A stretch of DNA of 12,484 nt, from NCBI GenBank assembly GCA_900617975.1, contig UZAE01001589.1, positions 1 to 12,484 on the forward strand, given 5' to 3'. Shown in pieces: positions 9,488 to 12,484 of the stretch (positions within the stretch are counted from its first letter, which is position 1; each line of letters starts with the position of its first letter). The stretch is from Rodentolepis nana. Taxonomy: Eukaryota > Platyhelminthes > Cestoda > Cyclophyllidea > Hymenolepididae. The notes under the pieces were generated by a model. The model saw only the letters and a list, made by a program, of their open reading frames with translations. It ran no database searches and had not been told where the DNA came from. A program made the position numbers and the translations under genes.

Positions 9488-9574
9488 CTACTCGCTACCG
9501 TTTTTGTTATCAACTGCTACAACATGATCAACGTGGAAAGCACGGATTTGAAATAGCGAGCACATCTCGTGAAT
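9488..9574 (-). CDS. CDP-alcohol phosphotransferase, last coding exon with stop
   Basis: This terminal exon encodes 28 residues and a TAG stop at 9490-9488. The acceptor on the minus strand is a T-rich tract ending TTTTTTTTAG directly before ATTCACGAG. Reading in phase 0 from the previous exon gives the junction FARDV|IHEMCSLFQIRAFHV. This fits the conserved family C-terminus, in which the last helix runs into V-I/V-x-x-I/L-x-x-x-L-x-I-x-x-F-x-I. It is the strongest evidence that both exons are real and belong together. The tail after this motif (DHVVAVDNKNGSE) is short and polar, and would be cytosolic. No in-frame TGA occurs in these two exons, so the selenocysteine seen near the C-terminus of vertebrate SELENOI is not present here. 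The exon is too short, and has no ATG at its start, to show as a normal open reading frame. A cDNA joining 9574 to 10537 would confirm it. Confidence 0.75.
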   Translation of the reverse strand: MHEMCSLFQIRAFHVDHVVAVDNKNGSE

Positions 9575-9628
9575 CTAAAAAAAAATTAAAGAAAATAAGT
9601 TTGAAACTTGAATATTTTGCATTTAATG

Positions 9629-9984
9629 TGGGGGTGCGCGATAAACTTACCTCCGCGTATTACACCCTGAGAAACGTACACTCATACGCCAAAAAAGTAT
9701 ATAAACTGACAGTTGACTTCTGACTTCAAACCATAATGACCCGACTGTATGTCATACTCTCCCACTTACAAAGTGCTCACCTTATCTTACCCTTTTCTCT
9801 ACCATTGCGTCTGTCTTTTCTACAGCTGTGAATCACTTTTCTGTTCCCCCCCCCCCCCACCCCACCCTTCGACTTTTTGTGAATTTGATGTTCCTCCCTC
9901 TGCCTCTGTAAGGCCTGAGGTCAACTAAATGGCTAATGATAACTACCATAAAGGTTGGCATTTGATATAAATAAATAAATAAAA
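9629..9984 (+). mobile_element. SINE-like element, copy 6, in the last intron of the phosphotransferase gene
   Basis: Sense is on the + strand, antisense to the host gene. The head (GGGGTGCGCGATAAACTTAC...) is diverged, the body holds C13 at 9846-9858, and the tail is the clearest in the window (GATATAAATAAATAAATAAA). Candidate duplications are ATTTAATG (9621-9628) and ATTCAATG (9985-9992), 8 bp with one difference, which is moderate support only. Because it is antisense to the gene, the pre-mRNA carries its donor-like motif GAG|GTAAGT at 9651/9650. Confidence 0.85.
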
Positions 9985-10137
9985 ATTCAATGACTGAGCT
10001 ATTGACGTTCAGAAGAAATATCCAGTATTGCTATCTATTTATTAATTGTCAACTATGCTCATTTCCGGTTATTAAAATTTCGAAAATCGCCAAAATAATT
10101 ATAAGTTTAAAAGGAATTTTAAAAATTTAAATTTCCC

Positions 10138-10211
10138 TCAAATATTGCTCCCCCCCCCCCCCCCCCAATTACATCTACGTAAATCGTTAAAGCATTAAGC
10201 TCGAAGCCCGT
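10138..10211 (+). repeat. Possible second repeat family, unit B
   Basis: This is the partner of 4385-4450 and lies in the last intron of the phosphotransferase gene. Its C17 run (10150-10166) is the longest homopolymer in the window. A third C run at 12020-12031 is also followed by CAATTACG, but similarity there ends quickly. Confidence 0.4.
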
Positions 10212-10536
10212 CCACCGCGTTACGCTCTATTATTTAATTCTACTTCCCCAAGAAATTTGAATCAATAAACGAGACACTGAGATGTTTATCGCAAATCATC
10301 TTGTTTCCTTAGGCTCTCGAAAAAGGTGGGTTACTTATAAATCGCATTTAAGTTAACACCTATTCAACAATCTCAAGGCCGTGCAAATATTTTTTGCACA
10401 GGAGAGAAAGCATTTAGAATAAAATAACAATTAAATGGGCTGGAATTTGAAAAGCCCAATCCCACCACACACTCCCCCGCCCCCGTCATCCTCCTACTCC
10501 TCAAAGTGACGATGAGTGAATAAATTAAGGGCTTAC

Positions 10537-10731
10537 CACATCTCTTGCGAAGAGAAGATGCATAAAAGTGATGTAGGAGGTGAGACCAAAGAGGCAGAGA
10601 AATTCAATTTGTGCAGAAACGGACCGAGGAAGACCCACACAAATGATGAACACCACAAGTCCGTAGACGTTCATCAGAGGGCACCACATTGGAGCCTTTG
10701 TCTTAGTCACGTCGGCCAGAATCACTCGACA
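10537..10731 (-). CDS. CDP-alcohol phosphotransferase (choline/ethanolaminephosphotransferase family), penultimate coding exon
   Basis: This internal exon encodes 65 residues with no stop, in phase 0 at both ends. On the minus strand it is preceded by a long pyrimidine tract ending CTCTCTAG and followed by the donor GTG|GTAAGC, so both splice sites are strong. The peptide starts CRVILADVTKTKAPMW. It then has two hydrophobic helices (about residues 22-36 around MNVYGLVVFIICVGL, and 42-60 around IEFLCLFGLTSYITF) and ends HLLFARDV. That order matches, from memory, the last two membrane helices of the family: an R-x-I-L-A-H/D motif, helix, short loop, then helix ending F-A-x-x-V. Family members transfer phosphocholine or phosphoethanolamine from the CDP form to diacylglycerol in ER/Golgi membranes. 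The catalytic CDP-alcohol motif lies N-terminal of this exon and was not found. Whether it is the choline, ethanolamine or dual-specificity type cannot be told. The exon is visibly more GC-rich than its flanks. No convincing preceding exon was found between 10732 and 12170. Confidence 0.75.
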
Positions 10732-11186
10732 CTAGAGAGGAGAAAGAAGTAAAAGATTCACTTAAGCAAAAAACTCCTTAAAGGAAGCGATGAAGAATTG
10801 GATAAACCCGCTTCTATTAAATAGGTGAGAATTCAATGAAAGCGATCAGGTGAATCGGCTAAAAAACACTTGGATAGGCGACAAGCTGTCAGCGTCCTAA
10901 TTTTGGGCTAAGGCTGAAACTCTGATCAACTTTTTATTCACCAATGTCTACATTAACGTCGTTTGCGACGTCTTTCGTTAATTAAAAAGGTGACACAATA
11001 TCATTAAGATGTGGACAATCCATACTGGTCGTCTAAGTTTGAGCACAATTGGTCCTTTATTTTACCTGACTCTTTATATTTGAGGCGATCTTTGATTGAT
11101 AAGAGTACTGTATTCTCTCCCAAATTTTACAAGCTGCTTGTCAAAAAGTGTGCGAAATAGATCTACATAAATAGCCCCCTTTTACT
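10732..11186. other. Probable intron sequence upstream of the penultimate exon
   Basis: On the minus strand this begins with the acceptor tract of the exon at 10537-10731. No preceding exon with hydrophobic coding content and a phase-0 donor was found. A CG-containing inverted repeat ACGTCG/CGACGT occurs near 10956-10971. Confidence 0.5.
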
Positions 11187-11198
11187 ACTTTACATAAC

Positions 11199-11493
11199 TG
11201 GGATCCATGTGGTGCACCCTGGGCAACGTATACTCATACGGCAGTTTATCAATCGGCAGTTAAGTTCTGACTTCAAACTACAATGGCCCAACTGTATGCC
11301 ATAGTCTACCACTTCCGCAGTACTCATTATACCTTTTCTCTGCCTGTGTCTGTCTATTTTACATCTGTAAATCACACCTCTGTTCCCCACCCCTCGACTT
11401 TCTGTTATTTTGATGTTCCTTCCCCCTGTGAAGCCCGAAGTCAACTAAAGGGCTAATGAAAACTATCAAAACGCCTGCCATTTGAAATAAATA
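11199..11493 (+). mobile_element. SINE-like element, copy 7 (5'-truncated, best-defined insertion)
   Basis: Perfect 12-bp direct repeats ACTTTACATAAC at 11187-11198 and 11494-11505 define this 295-bp insertion exactly. In sense it starts TGGGATCCATGTGGTGCACC, so most of the head 5' of the CACGTGG segment is missing or replaced. It ends GCCATTTGAAATAAATA, directly abutting the duplication. Loss of the 5' end with an intact tail is what incomplete target-primed reverse transcription leaves. It probably lies in an upstream intron of the phosphotransferase gene, antisense to it. Confidence 0.92.
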
Positions 11494-11505
11494 ACTTTAC
11501 ATAAC

Positions 11506-12170
11506 AGACACACTTTCTTACCTTTTAACTCTGAGTATATTATGACTAAAAACAAAGTGGGTCTGGGATGGGGATTTGATCATCTAAGGAATAAAGATCC
11601 CAATTAGGAGTAGGAGACCTCTACTAAGTAAAAGACGCGATCAACTATTTTTATTAATATTGCTCCACGCAATGAACCAATCTAAAGCTGATAATGCATT
11701 CAAGAATCCGCCACTTATTAAACGAGAGAAAAATAATTATTTGTGTGGAAACGCCTGGAGGATGGGAAACTTAGACTCTGACATTACCCCTGCGATTGAT
11801 TACTTACCACCACCTACCCCCCCCCCATTTATCCAAGCCTCCAGTGTGAAACAGTGGGGGAGAGAGAGGTATTGAAAAGTCAACACTAAGGGATAGATTT
11901 GATAGTGCCATCAAGAAAAAGAACGAATGTGTTGGTAGCATAGTTTTGACAAGGAGGTTACAGAGCTATTGACAAATCTTATCACAGACTCACTGCAAAA
12001 CAGTTCAGCCTAAATGAGACCCCCCCCCCCCAATTACGCAAGTTTTGCAACGCAACGTACTGATACATCTCGATTACCAAGAAAGTGGCAGAAGGCGAGT
12101 TTACCACTCAAGTGCAATGCTGTAAACACTTCCCACAAGGAGTTTGGATTGTTTAAGTAGTGAATATATA
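11506..12170. other. No supported exon; probable intron or intergenic sequence
   Basis: This holds C10 (11817-11826) and C12 (12020-12031). A 62-bp minus-strand stretch between TTCCTTAG and GTAAGA (about 11517-11582) is open but ends in the wrong phase for the next exon and is not hydrophobic. It was not accepted as an exon. Confidence 0.45.
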
Positions 12171-12484
12171 TATTATTTATTTATATCAAATGGCAGGCAT
12201 TTTGATAGTTATCATTAGCCCTCTAGTTGACTTCAGGCTTCACAGGGAAGAAGGAACATCAAAGTGACAAAAAGTCGAGAGGGGGGGGGAACAGAAGAGT
12301 ATTTCAAAGATGTAAAAGAAACAGACACAAAGGTAGAGTGAAAAAGGTGAGGTGAGTACTGTGCAAGTAGTCGAATATGACATACAGTGAGATGATGGTG
12401 TTTTGAAGTCGGAAGTCAACTGCCAGTTAATAGAATTTTTGCCTTATGAGTATGCGTTGCCCAGGGTGCACCACGAGGAGGTAA
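12171..12484 (-). mobile_element. SINE-like element, copy 8 (head cut by the window edge)
   Basis: The element is reverse-complemented on the + strand: tail TATTATTTATTTATATCAAAT, body with G9 at 12281-12289, and head CAGGGTGCACCACGAGGAGG interrupted by the end of the window. It retains the long-range stem perfectly: AGTTGACTTC (12225-12234) with GAAGTCAACT (12412-12421), and CTTCA (12238-12242) with TGAAG (12404-12408). The second target-site duplication lies outside the window. Confidence 0.88.

Larger units (their letters stand above)
9575..10536 (-). other. Last intron of the phosphotransferase gene
   Basis: This 962-bp GT-AG intron starts GTAAGC at 10536 and ends TTTTAG at 9575 (minus strand). 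It holds a SINE-like copy (9629-9984) in antisense orientation to the gene and a run of 17 C at 10150-10166. The SINE copy ends 55 bp upstream of the last exon and carries an intact donor consensus GAG|GTAAGT at 9651/9650 in the gene's sense. Intron phase is 0. Confidence 0.7.

Noticed and set aside
10440..10460. Alternative terminal exon after an acceptor-like TTTTCAAATTCCAG on the minus strand
   Set aside because: It runs into a stop after two codons in phase 0, whereas the exon at 9574-9488 gives the family motif in phase.
11044..11140. Short minus-strand exon candidate ending CAG|GTAAAA with peptide ERIQYSYQSK
   Set aside because: About 62 bp, weak acceptor, and any resemblance to the N-terminus of the phosphotransferase would require all middle exons to be absent.
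1..12484. Element family as a DNA transposon/MITE or LTR-derived miniature
   Set aside because: Ends are not inverted repeats of each other and there are no direct long terminal repeats; the AAAT tail, 5' truncation and variable 8-12-bp duplications fit reverse transcription better.

Overview
The window looks like AT-rich nuclear DNA of a eukaryote, most likely an invertebrate animal. It is nearly all non-coding and dense in interspersed repeats, with long G/C homopolymer runs and no operon-like gene packing. The one recognisable gene has spliceosomal introns. I have a weak, unverified impression of a flatworm; nothing in the sequence proves it.

Gene content: one gene can be supported, on the minus strand at the right side. 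Its last two coding exons (10537-10731 and 9488-9574) are joined by a 962-bp intron with good GT/AG sites in matching phase. A stop codon (TAG) and an AATAAA poly(A) signal (minus strand, 9308-9313) follow. The encoded peptide matches, from memory of the family pattern, the C-terminus of CDP-alcohol phosphotransferases (choline/ethanolaminephosphotransferase: CHPT1, CEPT1, SELENOI and plant AAPT group). These carry out the last step of phosphatidylcholine and phosphatidylethanolamine synthesis in the ER/Golgi membrane. Upstream exons, including the catalytic motif, were not found and are presumably beyond the right edge.

Mobile DNA: eight copies of one short (about 295-360 bp basic unit) non-autonomous retroelement occupy roughly a fifth of the window, at 1-254(-), 2418-2905(+), 3868-4330(-), 4817-5140(-), 5730-6057(-), 9629-9984(+), 11199-11493(+) and 12171-12484(-). 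It has a conserved 5' 'head' able to fold into a hairpin, a pyrimidine-rich body enclosed by a long-range inverted repeat, and an AAAT-type 3' tail. Five copies sit between direct target-site duplications of 8-12 bp. This is the signature of target-primed reverse transcription, so I call it a SINE-like family. Two copies carry three tandem heads inside a single pair of duplications, so the multi-head form moved as one unit. The head holds ACTTACCT, complementary to the splice donor consensus, so antisense copies supply GAG|GTAAGT donors. One such copy lies in the last intron of the phosphotransferase gene, 77 bp upstream of the final exon.

The remaining intervals (255-2405, 2918-3858, 4340-4816, 5141-5718, 6069-9307, 10732-11186, 11506-12170) hold no supported gene. 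They contain poly-G/C runs, a probable second poly-C-linked repeat, a tRNA-like promoter remnant near 3540, small hairpins, and open frames of a length expected by chance.
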